The notes: generated from the sequence alone by a model not told the origin. A stretch of 64,000 nucleotides of DNA from Bradyrhizobium barranii subsp. barranii (GCF_017565645.3 NZ_CP086136.1:4261501-4325500); one strand, 5' to 3'. Positions 18,982-28,206 are shown, counted from the stretch's first letter. Numbers and translations are program-made.

Positions 18982-21300
18982 ATGCGCATAGTCTGTATCG
19001 GCGGCGGCCCGGCCGGTCTCTATCTGGGCCTGCTGATGAAGCGCCGGCACCCGGAGCATGTCATCACGGTCGTCGAGCGCAACAAGCCCTACGACACGTT
19101 CGGCTGGGGCGTCGTGTTCTCGGATGCCATGATGTCCGCGATGCGCCTTGCCGACCCCGAGAGCGCGGCCGAGATCGAGGACGCCTTCAATCACTGGGAC
19201 GACATCGAGCTCGTCTTCAAGGGGACGCGCCAGCGCACGACGGGCCATGGCTTCATCGGTATCGGGCGCAAGCATCTGCTCAATATTCTTCAGCGGCGCT
19301 GTGAAGCGCTGGGTGTCGAGCTCGTCTTCGAGCGCGAGGTCGAATCCGATCTCGAATACCCCGACGCCGACCTGATCGTCGCCTGTGACGGCGTCAATTC
19401 CAGGATCCGCGCTCGCTATGCCGAGCAATTCCAGCCCGACATGGTGATCCGGCCCAACCGCTTCATCTGGCTCGGCACCAAGAAGGCGTTCGACGCCTTT
19501 ACATTTGATTTTCAGAAGACCGAGCACGGCTGGTTCCAGGCGCACATCTACAAGTTTGATGCGGAGACCTCGACCTTCATTGTCGAGACCACGGAAGAAG
19601 CCTACAACGCCCACGGGCTTGGCGAGCTCGATCAGCAGGCCTCGATCGAGTTCTGCGAAAAAATCTTCGCCGAGACGCTCGATGGCGCGAAGCTCCTGAC
19701 CAATGCGCGCCATCTGCGCGGCTCGTCCTGGCTCAATTTCAGCCGCCTGATCTGCGGCAAATGGAGCGTGTTCAACGGCAAGTCTCATGTCGTGCTGATG
19801 GGGGACGCCGCGCATACCGCGCATTTCGCGATCGGCTCGGGCACCAAGCTCGCGCTCGACGACGCCATCGAGCTTGCCAACCAGTTCGATCGCCATGGTC
19901 ACGGTCGCGCCGGCATCGAAACCGTGCTGGACGCGTACGAGGAGGTGCGCCGCGTCGACGTGGCGCGCATCCAGAATGCGGCGCGCAACGCCATGGAATG
20001 GTTCGAGGTGGTCGGCCACCGCTATGCCGATACGCTCGAGCCGCCGCAATTCTTCTATTCGATGCTGACGCGCTCACAGCGCATCAGCCACGAAAACCTT
20101 CGCCTGCGTGATCGCACCTGGCTGGAAGGTTTTGAGCGCTGGTTCGCCGCGCGGTCGGGCATTGCGGTCAAGGATGGCGAGCGGGTGCCGCCGCCGATGT
20201 TGACACCGCACCGTGTGCGCGGCCTTTCGCTTGCGAACCGGATCATGGTCTCGCCGATGGCGATGTATTCGGCGCAGAACGGACTCATCGACGACTTCCA
20301 CATCGCCCATCTCGGCGCGCGCGCCATGGGCGGCGCCGCGCTGGTCTTCGCCGAGATGACCTGCGTCTCGCCCGATGCGCGGATCACGCCGGGCTGCCTC
20401 GGGCTCTGGAACGATGCGCAGGCGGCGCAGTGGCGCCGCTTGGTCGAACTCGTCCATGGCGTCGGGCATGCCAAGGTGGGGATTCAGCTCGGCCACGCCG
20501 GCCGCAAGGGTGCGACCAGGGTGCCCTGGGAAGGGATCGATCAACCCCTTGAATCCGGAGACTGGCCGCTGATCTCGGCCTCGGCCCTGCCGTATCTGCC
20601 CCACAGCCAGTTGCCGCGGGCGATGGACCGCAGCGACATGGAACGCGTGCGCGACGATTTTGTCGCGGCAACACGTCGTGCCGCTGCCGCCGGCGTCGAA
20701 TGGCTCGAGCTCCATTGCGCGCACGGTTATCTGCTGTCGAGCTTCCTGTCGCCGCTGACCAACCGGCGCACGGATGAATACGGCGGCAGCCATGAAAACC
20801 GCGCGCGCTTTCCGCTGGAGGTGTTCAAGGCGATGCGCGCGGTGTGGCCGTCCGACCGGCCGATGTCGGTGCGCCTGTCCTGCCATGATTGGACCGACGG
20901 CGGTAACATTCCGGCCGATGCGGCGGTCTTCGCTGCGATGTTCAAGGAGGCCGGGGCGGACCTGATCGATTGTTCGTCGGGGCAGGTCTGGAAGGACGAG
21001 CGGCCGATCTATGGACGCCTGTTCCAGACGCCGTTCGCCGACCTGATCCGCAACGAGGTCGGCATTGAGACCATCGCAGTCGGTGCGATCTCCGAGGCCG
21101 ATCACGCCAATTCGATTCTCGCGGCCGGCCGCGCGGATCTCTGCGCCATCGCGCGGCCGCACCTTGCCGACCCGGCCTGGACGCTGCACGAAGCCGCGCG
21201 AATCGGCATCACAAAGGTCGAGTGGCCGAAGCAGTATCTGTCCGCCAAGGGACAATACGAAACCAATCTGGCGCGCGCCGCGGCAGCTAGCGCGCAATGA
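18982..21300 (+). CDS. bifunctional salicylyl-CoA/2-aminobenzoyl-CoA-type monooxygenase-reductase
   Basis: A 772-residue two-domain flavoprotein. Residues about 1-390 are a group A FAD monooxygenase ([12 protein letters not shown] near the N-terminus, a mid-domain DxxxxADGxNS-like segment [12 protein letters not shown], and [11 protein letters not shown] for FAD). Residues about 400-772 are an old-yellow-enzyme-type FMN reductase ([44 protein letters not shown]). This architecture is that of salicylyl-CoA 5-hydroxylase/oxidoreductase and of 2-aminobenzoyl-CoA monooxygenase/reductase, which hydroxylates and partly reduces the ring of anthraniloyl-CoA. Sequence alone does not separate the two substrates. 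ATG 18982 has a GAGGG site. It heads an operon with an acyl-CoA dehydrogenase and RidA, and the RidA neighbour favours an aminated intermediate. Confidence 0.9.
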   Translation: MRIVCIGGGPAGLYLGLLMKRRHPEHVITVVERNKPYDTFGWGVVFSDAMMSAMRLADPESAAEIEDAFNHWDDIELVFKGTRQRTTGHGFIGIGRKHLLNILQRRCEALGVELVFEREVESDLEYPDADLIVACDGVNSRIRARYAEQFQPDMVIRPNRFIWLGTKKAFDAFTFDFQKTEHGWFQAHIYKFDAETSTFIVETTEEAYNAHGLGELDQQASIEFCEKIFAETLDGAKLLTNARHLRGSSWLNFSRLICGKWSVFNGKSHVVLMGDAAHTAHFAIGSGTKLALDDAIELANQFDRHGHGRAGIETVLDAYEEVRRVDVARIQNAARNAMEWFEVVGHRYADTLEPPQFFYSMLTRSQRISHENLRLRDRTWLEGFERWFAARSGIAVKDGERVPPPMLTPHRVRGLSLANRIMVSPMAMYSAQNGLIDDFHIAHLGARAMGGAALVFAEMTCVSPDARITPGCLGLWNDAQAAQWRRLVELVHGVGHAKVGIQLGHAGRKGATRVPWEGIDQPLESGDWPLISASALPYLPHSQLPRAMDRSDMERVRDDFVAATRRAAAAGVEWLELHCAHGYLLSSFLSPLTNRRTDEYGGSHENRARFPLEVFKAMRAVWPSDRPMSVRLSCHDWTDGGNIPADAAVFAAMFKEAGADLIDCSSGQVWKDERPIYGRLFQTPFADLIRNEVGIETIAVGAISEADHANSILAAGRADLCAIARPHLADPAWTLHEAARIGITKVEWPKQYLSAKGQYETNLARAAAASAQ

Positions 21301-21316
21301 GCGGAGGAGGGATCAG

Positions 21317-22495
21317 ATGAGCTCCACGGCGAAAGTGATCCGACGCGAATGGCTCGACTGGCCGTTTTTCGAGCCGCGTCATCATGCGGTCGGCGAGGCG
21401 CTCGATCGCTTCGTGCAGTCGGGGGCTCTCGACACAATCGATCACACTGATGTCGATGTCGCCTGCCGCAAGCTGGTGCGCGCGATGGGCGAGGCGGGGG
21501 TGCTCGATTGCGCCGTAGCGGCGCCCGACGGCGATGCGACGACGATCGATTCCCGCTCGATCTGCCTGTCGCGGGAGTCGCTGGCCTATGCCGATGGCCT
21601 CGCCGATTTCGCCTTCGCCATGCAGGGGCTCGGCTCCGGCGCGATCGCGCTCGGCGGCTCGGCGGACCTGCGCAAAGCTGTGCTGCCGAAAGTTCGCACC
21701 GGCGAATGGCTGGCGGCCTTCGCGCTGTCCGAGAAGGAGGCAGGATCGGACGTCGCGGCGATGTCCTGCACGGCACGGGCCGACGGCAACGACTACGTCA
21801 TCGACGGTGAGAAGACCTGGATCTCCAACGGCGGGATTGCCGACGTCTACACGCTGTTTGCGCGAACGGGCGAGGCGCCGGGCGCCCGCGGCATCTCGGC
21901 CTTTGTCGTTTTCCCGGATGATCCCGGCTTCGGCATCGCCGACCGCATCGACGTCATCGCGCCGCATCCGCTGGCGACGCTGCGCTTCACCAATTGCCGG
22001 ATTCCGGCGAGCCGTCGCCTCGGCGCGCCGGGCGGTGGGTTCAAGCTCGCGATGCAGACCCTGGATATTTTCCGCGCATCGGTCGCGGCCGCAGCCCTCG
22101 GCTTTGCGCGGCGTGCACTGGACGAAGCGCTGTCGCACGCGCGCAGCCGGCATATGTTCGGTGCGACGCTGGGAGATCTCCAGCTGACCCAGGCCGCGCT
22201 CGGCGACATGGCGACGGAGACTGACGCCGCCGCGCTCCTGACCTACCGCGCGGCCTGGCGCCGCGACGTCCAGAAGCTTACGACGACGCGCGAAGCTGCC
22301 ATGGCGAAGCTGACGGCAACCGAGACCGCGCAGCGCGTCATCGACCGCGCCGTCCAGATGTTCGGCGGCCGCGGCGTGCGCAAGGGTGAGATCGTCGAAA
22401 GCCTCTACCGCGAAATCCGCGCGCTGCGCATCTACGAAGGTGCGACCGAAGTTCAGAAACTGACTGTGGCGCGCGATCTCCTGAAGCCGCGCTGA
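21317..22495 (+). CDS. acyl-CoA dehydrogenase
   Basis: A 392-residue FAD-dependent acyl-CoA dehydrogenase. Typical blocks are [38 protein letters not shown], and [35 protein letters not shown], which places the catalytic Glu in YEGATEV. Start ATG 21317 follows GGAGGAGG; a longer in-frame extension into the preceding gene is rejected. It lies 16 bp after the monooxygenase-reductase stop. Likely role: oxidation of the dearomatised or ring-opened CoA thioester in a beta-oxidation-like sequence. Confidence 0.9.
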   Translation: MSSTAKVIRREWLDWPFFEPRHHAVGEALDRFVQSGALDTIDHTDVDVACRKLVRAMGEAGVLDCAVAAPDGDATTIDSRSICLSRESLAYADGLADFAFAMQGLGSGAIALGGSADLRKAVLPKVRTGEWLAAFALSEKEAGSDVAAMSCTARADGNDYVIDGEKTWISNGGIADVYTLFARTGEAPGARGISAFVVFPDDPGFGIADRIDVIAPHPLATLRFTNCRIPASRRLGAPGGGFKLAMQTLDIFRASVAAAALGFARRALDEALSHARSRHMFGATLGDLQLTQAALGDMATETDAAALLTYRAAWRRDVQKLTTTREAAMAKLTATETAQRVIDRAVQMFGGRGVRKGEIVESLYREIRALRIYEGATEVQKLTVARDLLKPR

Positions 22496-22513
22496 GAGGA
22501 TCGAGAATTCCGC

Positions 22514-22945
22514 ATGAGTACGATGATAAAATCAGAAGCCGCCGCGACCAGCGGTCTGCAAGTGCTTCAGCCCGGCGGCTGGCCGCAGCCGAAGGGGTAC
22601 GCGAACGGCATGATGGCCGAAGGACGTCTCGTTGTGACGGGTGGTGTCGTCGGCTGGGATATCGCAGGTCGATTCGCCGACGGGTTTGTCGCGCAGGTTC
22701 GGCAGACGCTCGAAAACATCGTTGCGATCCTGGCGGAAGGCGGCGCCCGGCCGGATCATCTCGTGCGCCTGACATGGTATGTCGTCGACATGGATGAATA
22801 CACCACGAATCTGAAGGCGCTCGGCAAGGCCTATCGCGAGGTGGTCGGCACCCACTACCCCAGCATGGCGCTCGTGCAGGTGGTGCGCCTCGTCGAGCCA
22901 TCCGCGCGCGTCGAGATCGAAGCGACTGCCGTCGTCCCGCGCTGA
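22514..22945 (+). CDS. RidA/YjgF-family protein
   Basis: A 143-residue member of the RidA family, whose archetype hydrolyses reactive enamines and imines to ketones and ammonia. The family blocks are visible: VVTGGVVGWD, QVRQTLENIVAILAEGGA, LVRLTWYVVDMDEY, and the Arg of the active site in PSARVEIEATAV. It is the last gene of the operon starting at 18982. The 2-aminobenzoyl-CoA route yields a cyclic enamine, so a RidA enzyme here would make chemical sense; this link is inference. Confidence 0.88.
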   Translation: MSTMIKSEAAATSGLQVLQPGGWPQPKGYANGMMAEGRLVVTGGVVGWDIAGRFADGFVAQVRQTLENIVAILAEGGARPDHLVRLTWYVVDMDEYTTNLKALGKAYREVVGTHYPSMALVQVVRLVEPSARVEIEATAVVPR

Positions 22946-22983
22946 TGAGGGTGCTGCCGCCCGTCGCGCGGGCTCATGGGCCG

Positions 22984-23820
22984 CTACGCGACCGGAATGA
23001 ACGCGTATCCTTGCCCTTCTTCGACCACTCTGCCGATGCCTGGTCGACCCAGATGAGCGCCGGCCAGCCACGTCTGCGCATTTGCTGTGTCCGGGAGCAA
23101 CCTGATCCGGGTAGCCCTCGCCACGGCTTCGTCATCGTCATAGGCCCAGGTAAGCTCGGGACGGGCAAACTGTGCGGCGGGAACGTGGATAAGGTCGCCG
23201 CAGAACAAGACATCGTCCTCGTCAGTGTTGAGGAGATAACCCATATGGCCTCGAGCGTGCCCAGGTATATCCACCGCCAGTAAATGATCGGCCAGCCGAT
23301 CTCCACCGTTAACGGGGGCAAGGAGCGAACGAAACTGCTCCAGCACGGGCTCGGCAAGAAACTCCTCGATGGCGTCTGCCCCTATCACGATCTTCCTCAG
23401 GCCATTAAATGCTCGTCGACCGTCAGGCATCAGGAGACCATTGATGTGGTCGCCATGAGCATGAGTGAGGGCGATCATCGTGATCGATGACGTGTCGATG
23501 CCTGCCTCCGCCATCGCCTCCGCGAGGTGACCCATGGACGGATCCCAACTCCCGCCCGCTCCACAATCGATCAAGACGCGATCCATGCCAGAGCGATCGA
23601 ATAGGAAGCAGTTGACCGATAATCGAACCAGCGAAGCGTCCCGCTGAGGCGGTTCGGTCTGCCTGCCTACTTTGTCGTTTGGATACTTGAGGGATTCGGC
23701 GGGCAGGTCGACATATCCATCAGAGAGTGACCAAATCCTCCATGATCCCGAAGCGCAGCCCAAGGTGTTGGCGCTTTGTGACAGAGCTTTCACGGACAAC
23801 CTGACAAGCGTTTGATTCAC
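22984..23820 (-). CDS. MBL-fold metallo-hydrolase
   Basis: A 278-residue metallo-beta-lactamase fold hydrolase with two-metal ligands. THAHGDHINGL gives HxHxDH, PGHARGHMGYLL the third His, FCGDLIH the bridging Asp, and LAGAHLGRPG the last His. There is no signal peptide, so it is probably cytoplasmic. Start GTG 23818-23820 is the only start giving the full N-terminal beta strand. It is convergent with the RidA operon, and its GC is lower than that of the island. The substrate is unknown: lactone, thioester and glyoxalase-like activities all occur in this fold. Confidence 0.82.
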   Translation of the reverse strand: MNQTLVRLSVKALSQSANTLGCASGSWRIWSLSDGYVDLPAESLKYPNDKVGRQTEPPQRDASLVRLSVNCFLFDRSGMDRVLIDCGAGGSWDPSMGHLAEAMAEAGIDTSSITMIALTHAHGDHINGLLMPDGRRAFNGLRKIVIGADAIEEFLAEPVLEQFRSLLAPVNGGDRLADHLLAVDIPGHARGHMGYLLNTDEDDVLFCGDLIHVPAAQFARPELTWAYDDDEAVARATRIRLLPDTANAQTWLAGAHLGRPGIGRVVEEGQGYAFIPVA

Positions 23821-23844
23821 TTTCTCAAAACGACCAAGAAGCCG

Positions 23845-24228
23845 TCAGAGCTTCGAAGTCATCACTTTCTGAGCGATCTTCCACGTTCCGTCGACCTTCA
23901 AGCACGACAACATGTCGGTGAAGTAGCGCGGCGGAATTTGCAATTTCAGCTTCAGAAGCGCGAGCTCTCCTTCAACGTCAATTGAGAGGATCTGATCTTG
24001 GCGCTCCAGGCCCTGCTGATTCGGAGCTTTCAAATTGCGGACAGCTGCCAGCCACGTCGCAATTGGCGTCACGCTCACGTTGCCGTCGTCGCCGACCTTG
24101 GTCACGGAACTCGAGTGATGGAATATAGAGGCGAATTTGTCGGCATCCATTTCATAGGCACTGTCGAAATAGGTCTGCGCCAGGGAGCGCAAGGCACGAG
24201 CATCGGTATCCATAGGCCTGTTATCCAT
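23845..24228 (-). CDS. NTF2-like (putative lumazine-binding/SnoaL-type) protein
   Basis: About 127 residues with the cone-shaped NTF2-like pattern: LAQTYFDSAYEMDADKFASI, an acidic GDDGNV turn, then beta strands LSIDVEGELALLKLKLQI and YFTDMLSCLKVDGTWKIAQK. It lies 24 bp upstream of, and on the same strand as, the MBL gene, so the two are probably cotranscribed. The start is uncertain: ATG 24226-24228 or ATG 24211-24213, both 5' of the conserved helix. Function is unknown; relatives are ligand-binding or small-molecule isomerases. It diverges from the broken LysR gene, which may have controlled it. Confidence 0.65.
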   Translation of the reverse strand: MDNRPMDTDARALRSLAQTYFDSAYEMDADKFASIFHHSSSVTKVGDDGNVSVTPIATWLAAVRNLKAPNQQGLERQDQILSIDVEGELALLKLKLQIPPRYFTDMLSCLKVDGTWKIAQKVMTSKL

Positions 24229-24372
24229 AACGTTTGGAACGGGAAGAAACTGCGCGTGGCTGGAAAGTTTCGTCTCCGGCCGCAACCTGCAGAAGGTTGC
24301 CTCAAGTCTTCCTTGCTGACCGAACCTAGGACAAAGTAGCTTATGAGGATAGGCGTGTTGAATAACATGGGC

Positions 24373-24391
24373 TTATGAGGAATATTCATAA
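24373..24391. promoter_or_regulatory. LysR-type operator candidate
   Basis: TTATGAGGAATATTCATAA is an interrupted palindrome with TTATGA/TCATAA arms, just before the LysR start and in the divergent promoter region. A second TTATGA half-site lies at 24341. This fits LysR-type recognition plus activation sites. Confidence 0.45.
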
Positions 24392-24394
24392 ATC

Positions 24395-25276
24395 ATGAGA
24401 AACGAGCTGAACGAACTCGCTAGTTTGCAATCGTCGCCAGGGAGCGAAGCTTCACGCGGGCTGCGGCAAAGATCGGTGTGTCGCAGTCTGCCCTGAGCCA
24501 CACGATCCGGGGACTTGAGCAACGGCTCGAGCTGCAGCTTCTTGCTCGAACGACTAAGAGCGTCGCACCCACCGCCGCAGGGGCAGCTCTCTTGAAGGAA
24601 TTGTCTCCGGCACTCGAGCAGATTGCTCGTGCCATCAACGAAGCCCGAAACGTTCGGCACCGGCCGGCAGGGCGCCTTCGGATTGTAATGTCCCGGTCGG
24701 CTGCCGTGATGGTATTGTTGCCGCGGCTCACGGCATTCGCGGAAGCTTACCCCGACATCGTTCTTGACGTCGTTACTGTCACTGGCCCCGTCGACCTCGT
24801 CGCGGGTGAGTTCGACGCCGGTATTCAACTTGGCGAGTACATTCAGAAAGACATGATCGCGGTGCGGATCACCCAGGAGTTGCGATTGAGCGGTGGTCGG
24901 ATCGCCCAGCTATTTGTCATCACGAAGCATCCCCCGGAAACCCAAGGATCTAAATGACCATCGATGCATAAGCCTGCGTCTTCCGGGCGGTCCATACAGG
25001 TGGGAATTCGAGAAAGGACGAAAGGCGGTCACGGTCGGCGTCAATGGCCCGCTCATCATCGATGACACCCACCTGGTGATTCAGGCGGCACTCGCTGGCG
25101 CCGGCCTGGGGCTCGCATTCGAAGAGCAGGTCGCGGAGCATGTTGCGAAACGTCGCCTTATCCGTGTGCTGGAAGATTGGACGCCGCCAATTCCCGGCTT
25201 CTTCATGTATTACCCCAGTCGTCAGCATCAGCCGGCTGCGCTGTCTGCGCTAACGAACGCACTGCGAGCCTCTTAA
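24395..25276 (+). pseudogene. LysR-family regulator with two frameshifts
   Basis: Three consecutive pieces of one LysR protein sit in alternating frames. The first is MRNELNELAS from ATG 24395. From about 24427 a second frame reads AIVARERSFTRAAAKIG and the helix-turn-helix SQSALSHTIRGLEQRL, then the effector domain as far as VRITQELRL. From about 24889 the first frame resumes with VVGSPSYLSSRSI and continues to the normal C-terminus at 25276. One base is missing near 24424-24427 (SF/SL junction) and one extra base is present near 24889. Restored, it would be about 293 residues, normal for the family. Because it lies beside a palindromic operator and the divergent NTF2-MBL operon, it was probably their regulator. 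Confidence 0.8.
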
Positions 25277-25477
25277 CCACAATTCGACGCGACGAACCGT
25301 ATAGTGGCGCCGTCGCTGAAATCGAATCCGAACGCCATCAGGGCCCGCGTGGGTCGCGATGCAGTCGTCGACAATCCGTCGAGCGTTCAACGCCGGGATG
25401 TCCGGAAGCCACCCAGACCCGACCGCCGATGGCGACGACGACCGTCGTGCTCTTTCAGGAGGCTTGCCTCGGGCTTT

Positions 25478-25503
25478 AGAGCTGGCCCCGCAAATTCGGA
25501 CAG
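25478..25503 (+). repeat. IS3 element left inverted repeat
   Basis: The core TGGCCCCGCAAATTCGGACA (from 25483) pairs with the right end, which on the opposite strand reads TGGCCCCGGTTGTTTGGACA. The outer AGAGC is also shared by both ends. Confidence 0.85.
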
Positions 25504-25565
25504 TAGCTTGAGTGGATTTTCTGCCTGACAGCGGCGAGGATTCTTGCTGCGAATCAGGAGCGAAG

Positions 25566-25871
25566 ATGACGAAGAAGAGCCGCCGGACGCATTCTCCGGC
25601 ATTCAAGGCGAAGGTTGCTTTGGCTGCGGTCAAAGGCGACAAGACACTGGCGGAGCTGGCGCAACTGTTTGATGTTCATCCGAACCAGATCACGATCTGG
25701 AAAAACCAGCTCCTGGAAGGCGCCGCCGGCGTGTTTGGGCATGACAAGACATCGGCCGAGACGCCGGTCGATTTGAAGGCGTTACATGCCAAGATCGGCG
25801 AGCTGGCGTTGGAAAACGATTTTTTGTCCGGCGCGCTCACCAAGGCGGGCCTGCTGAGCGCAAAGCGATGA
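25566..25871 (+). CDS. IS3-family transposase OrfA
   Basis: A 101-residue DNA-binding subunit. A helix-turn-helix (TLAELAQLFDVHPNQITIWK) follows the basic KKSRRTHSPAFKAKVALAA start, and a C-terminal leucine-rich segment (ALHAKIGELALENDFLSGAL) mediates association with OrfB. ATG 25566 is preferred over an upstream in-frame ATG because homology starts at MTKKSRRTHS. The gene overlaps orfB by ATGA, so OrfB can be made by coupling or frameshifting. Confidence 0.92.
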   Translation: MTKKSRRTHSPAFKAKVALAAVKGDKTLAELAQLFDVHPNQITIWKNQLLEGAAGVFGHDKTSAETPVDLKALHAKIGELALENDFLSGALTKAGLLSAKR

Positions 25872-26695
25872 TCGACCGCGATCATGATCTTTCTATCGTG
25901 CGCCAGGCGAAGGTCCTGAAGCTGGCTCGCAGCACGGTCTACTATGAACCTCGGCCAGTTTCGGCCGAGGACCTTGCCTTGATGCGTCGGCTCGATGAGC
26001 TGCATCTCGATTATCCCTTCGCGGGAGCGCGTATGCTGCGATCGTTGCTGCGGCGGGAGGGCGTATACGCCGGTCGCCGCCACATCGCGACGCTGATGAA
26101 GCGCATGGGGATCGAGGCGGTCTATCGTCGCCCGAACACGAGCAAGCCGGCTCCGGGTCACAAGATCTACCCGTACCTGTTGCGCGGATTGAAGATCGAG
26201 CGGCCCGACCATGCGTGGGCAATGGACATCACCTACATTCCGATGCGGCGTGGCTTCGTCTATCTCGCGGCGGTCGTCGATGTGTTCAGCCGACGGGTCC
26301 TGGCCCATCGCGTCTCGATCACAATGGAGGCGGCCTTCTGCGTCGAAGCGGTCCAGGAGGCGTTGGCGAAGCACGGCAGGCCCGAGATTTTCAACACGGA
26401 TCAGGGCAGCCAGTTCACCAGCCTCGAGTTCACCGATGTGCTGCTGGACGCGAAGATCGCCATCAGCATGGACGGCAAGGGCGCCTGGCGCGACAACGTG
26501 TTTGTCGAGCGGCTCTGGCGCACGGTCAAATACGAAGAAGTTTATCTCCGCGCCTACGACAGCGTGTCCGAGGCGCGAGCGTCAATTGCCAAGTATCTGG
26601 CCTTCTACAATCAGGGACGCCCTCACTCGAGCCTTGACGGGCGCACGCCCGACGAGGCTTACTTCGGCACGCAAGCTATGGTGATGGCCGCATGA
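25868..26695 (+). CDS. IS3-family transposase OrfB, DDE integrase
   Basis: A 275-residue rve-type integrase. An HTH_21 region (ELHLDYPFAGARMLRSLLRR) precedes the catalytic core with D in WAMDITYIP, D in FNTDQGSQF and E in NVFVERLWRTVKYE. Exactly 35 residues separate the last two, giving DD35E, and the KYE after the Glu is also standard. All catalytic residues are present and the frame is intact, so this copy may still be active. Confidence 0.93.
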   Translation: MIDRDHDLSIVRQAKVLKLARSTVYYEPRPVSAEDLALMRRLDELHLDYPFAGARMLRSLLRREGVYAGRRHIATLMKRMGIEAVYRRPNTSKPAPGHKIYPYLLRGLKIERPDHAWAMDITYIPMRRGFVYLAAVVDVFSRRVLAHRVSITMEAAFCVEAVQEALAKHGRPEIFNTDQGSQFTSLEFTDVLLDAKIAISMDGKGAWRDNVFVERLWRTVKYEEVYLRAYDSVSEARASIAKYLAFYNQGRPHSSLDGRTPDEAYFGTQAMVMAA

Positions 26696-26704
26696 CCGTC
26701 GCCG

Positions 26705-26761
26705 ACGGTTTTGTCGTCGCTCTGGTCGGGCTACGCCCTCCCGACGCAACGACAAAACCGT
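26705..26761. terminator. long hairpin at 3' end of IS3 element
   Basis: The 13-bp perfect arms ACGGTTTTGTCGT (26705-26717) and ACGACAAAACCGT (26749-26761) enclose an inner GTCGGG/CCCGAC stem. There is no T-tract after it, so it may act as a transcription shield or bidirectional terminator rather than a classic Rho-independent terminator. Confidence 0.5.
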
Positions 26762-26815
26762 AAAGCCCCGCGTTCAGCATAACCCGGCAGGAATCCACTT
26801 AAATCCAGCGGGGCG

Positions 26816-26841
26816 CTGTCCAAACAACCGGGGCCAGCTCT
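26816..26841 (-). repeat. IS3 element right inverted repeat
   Basis: Reverse complement begins AGAGCTGGCCCCGG and ends TTTGGACAG, pairing with the left end at 25478-25503. Confidence 0.85.
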
Positions 26842-26958
26842 CACCACGCACTCCAATCCAACCAGAAACGAGAGGATTTGCGGCGCCGTCGTCTAAGGAT
26901 GCCTCGGTTCGCGATCTGTCAATTCGTCGCGTGGAATTGGCTCGTCTTTTGTTGGCTC

Positions 26959-27468
26959 TTATTCCACGGCAATCGGCGGCACTGGCAGCGCCGTGATCGA
27001 CTTGATCTTCTCCATCGCGAAGCGCGAGGTGACGTTCTTGAGCGGGACGGCGTGGATCAGCTTCTTGTAGAACACGTCGTAGCTCGGCATGTCCGGAATG
27101 ACGACGCGCAGCATGTAGTCGACGTCGCCGGCCATCCGGTAAAATTCCATCACCTCTGGCATTGCGCTGACTGCTGAGGCGAAACGCTTCAGCCAGACGT
27201 CGGAGTGATCCGCGCTCTCCACCGAGACGAACACCGAAAGGCCGAGGCCGATCTTGTTCTGGTCCACCAGCGCAACGCGCTTGAGGATGACACCGTCGGC
27301 TTCGAGCCGCTGAATGCGCTTCCAGCAGGGCGTGGACGACAGGCCGACCCGGTCGCCGATTTCGGCCACCGAGAGCGAAGCATCCTCCTGAAGCACCGTC
27401 AGGATCTTGCGGTCGATGGCGTCGAGGCGGCGGCCAGTCTCGGCGAGCTGCAACGCAGCGTCGGTCAT
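26959..27468 (-). CDS. Lrp/AsnC-family transcriptional regulator
   Basis: A 169-residue regulator. The N-terminal winged helix (LDAIDRKILTVLQEDASLSVAEIGDRVGLSSTPCWKRIQRLEADGVI) is followed by a RAM/AsnC ligand-binding domain (MPEVMEFYRMAGDVDYMLRVVIPDM). These proteins sense amino acids or related small molecules and form octamers. It is encoded at the left edge of the organosulfur island, on the same strand as the MetQ-type gene, and could respond to sulfur amino acids; the target is not shown by the sequence. Confidence 0.9.
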   Translation of the reverse strand: MTDAALQLAETGRRLDAIDRKILTVLQEDASLSVAEIGDRVGLSSTPCWKRIQRLEADGVILKRVALVDQNKIGLGLSVFVSVESADHSDVWLKRFASAVSAMPEVMEFYRMAGDVDYMLRVVIPDMPSYDVFYKKLIHAVPLKNVTSRFAMEKIKSITALPVPPIAVE

Positions 27469-27513
27469 GTCATAAACCTCAGTGTGATGAAAAGTTGGAC
27501 GCGTTGCCGGGCG

Positions 27514-27666
27514 TCAGCCGTGGGGCCCGAACAGGAAGATCTCGTAGAGATCGTCCTGCGTGTTGTCCGAGCCGCCTGTCCGTGGCCGCAGCGAGCGCCG
27601 GAACCATCCACGTGCCTGTTCGATCAAACGAGCGAAGCCTGAATGCAGCGAGATGACGTAGCTCAT
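27514..27666 (-). CDS. small hypothetical protein
   Basis: A possible 50-residue protein starting MSYVISLHSGFARLIEQ. It has an amphipathic basic N-terminal helix and an acidic middle (DNTQDDLYEIF). GGAG lies six bases before ATG 27664-27666, which is the main support. It has no motif I recognise. It lies 45 bp upstream of, and on the same strand as, the Lrp gene and might be its leader gene. Confidence 0.35.
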   Translation of the reverse strand: MSYVISLHSGFARLIEQARGWFRRSLRPRTGGSDNTQDDLYEIFLFGPHG

Positions 27667-27879
27667 GTTCACTCCGGACGACGGTGTAGGACGAGAACCC
27701 GGAAAAGCTATCACGGCGGGGGTGGAATTGAACATTGCTACACACTCGTCGGAATCAGTTTGGTTGAATCATGCTGGCGTCGTCGCGAGCGCGGCTGGAA
27801 AATTCCACGATGCTCGGCTGAGATGGATGATTTTGATATCCATCGCCGCGCCGAAAGCATGGAAGGCATAGTCTTGCCG
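27667..27879. other. intergenic, no gene seen
   Basis: About 210 bp between two minus-strand genes. No open frame with family similarity and no clear stem-loop were found. It probably contains the promoter of the small gene and the Lrp gene. Confidence 0.4.
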
Positions 27880-28206
27880 CTAGTCGGCCGTCAGTAGCGC
27901 AAGCACTTCAGCCTGCCGGAGCCGCGGCAGGGAACCGAGGTTCGATGGCCTGCGACAGGACTCCGATGCGGGATAGAGCATGGGCATACCCGTGCCCCCC
28001 GACACGAGATACGGCAAAGCGTGGTTTGCTCGTCTGTTCAAATGAGCTCCTGTCATGATGCCCAGTGCGAACAGGAAGATGATCAGCAAGACCAGCGGGA
28101 GGACGAAAGCCTCCTGGAAACGAAGCTTACTGGTCATCGCTCGCGCGTCGATCGCGCGCTCGGCGGTGGAACGGCGGCTGGCCCATTCAAGCGTGAAATC
28201 GAACAT
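27880..28206 (-). CDS. short membrane protein, possible truncated ABC permease start
   Basis: 108 residues with a single strong membrane span (FVLPLVLLIIFLFALGIMTGAH) after a charged N-terminal segment. The rest is low-complexity and without family pattern. The start ATG 28204-28206 has a GAGGG site and lies 9 bp after the MetQ-type gene, exactly where metI (permease) is expected. It is therefore either a remnant of a permease whose body has been lost or an unrelated small membrane protein. No metN or metI follows in this window. Confidence 0.4.
   Translation of the reverse strand: MFDFTLEWASRRSTAERAIDARAMTSKLRFQEAFVLPLVLLIIFLFALGIMTGAHLNRRANHALPYLVSGGTGMPMLYPASESCRRPSNLGSLPRLRQAEVLALLTAD

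Larger units (their letters stand above)
25478..26841 (+). mobile_element. complete IS3-family insertion sequence
   Basis: About 1.36 kb with matching ends, two overlapping transposase genes (orfA, orfB) and a strong hairpin after orfB. No clear short direct repeat flanks it: TTT lies on the left and CAC on the right of the extended ends. It sits 200 bp downstream of the broken LysR gene, at the edge of a lower-GC patch. The short stretches 25277-25477 and 26842-26958 around it hold no recognisable gene. Confidence 0.88.

Noticed and set aside
22945..22983. Intrinsic terminator after RidA
   Set aside because: A short GCCCG/CGGGC stem is present but no T-tract follows.
25475..26844. Target-site duplication of the IS3 element
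   Set aside because: The 3-bp flanks (TTT and CAC outside the extended ends, AGC and GCT outside the inner ends) are not direct repeats.
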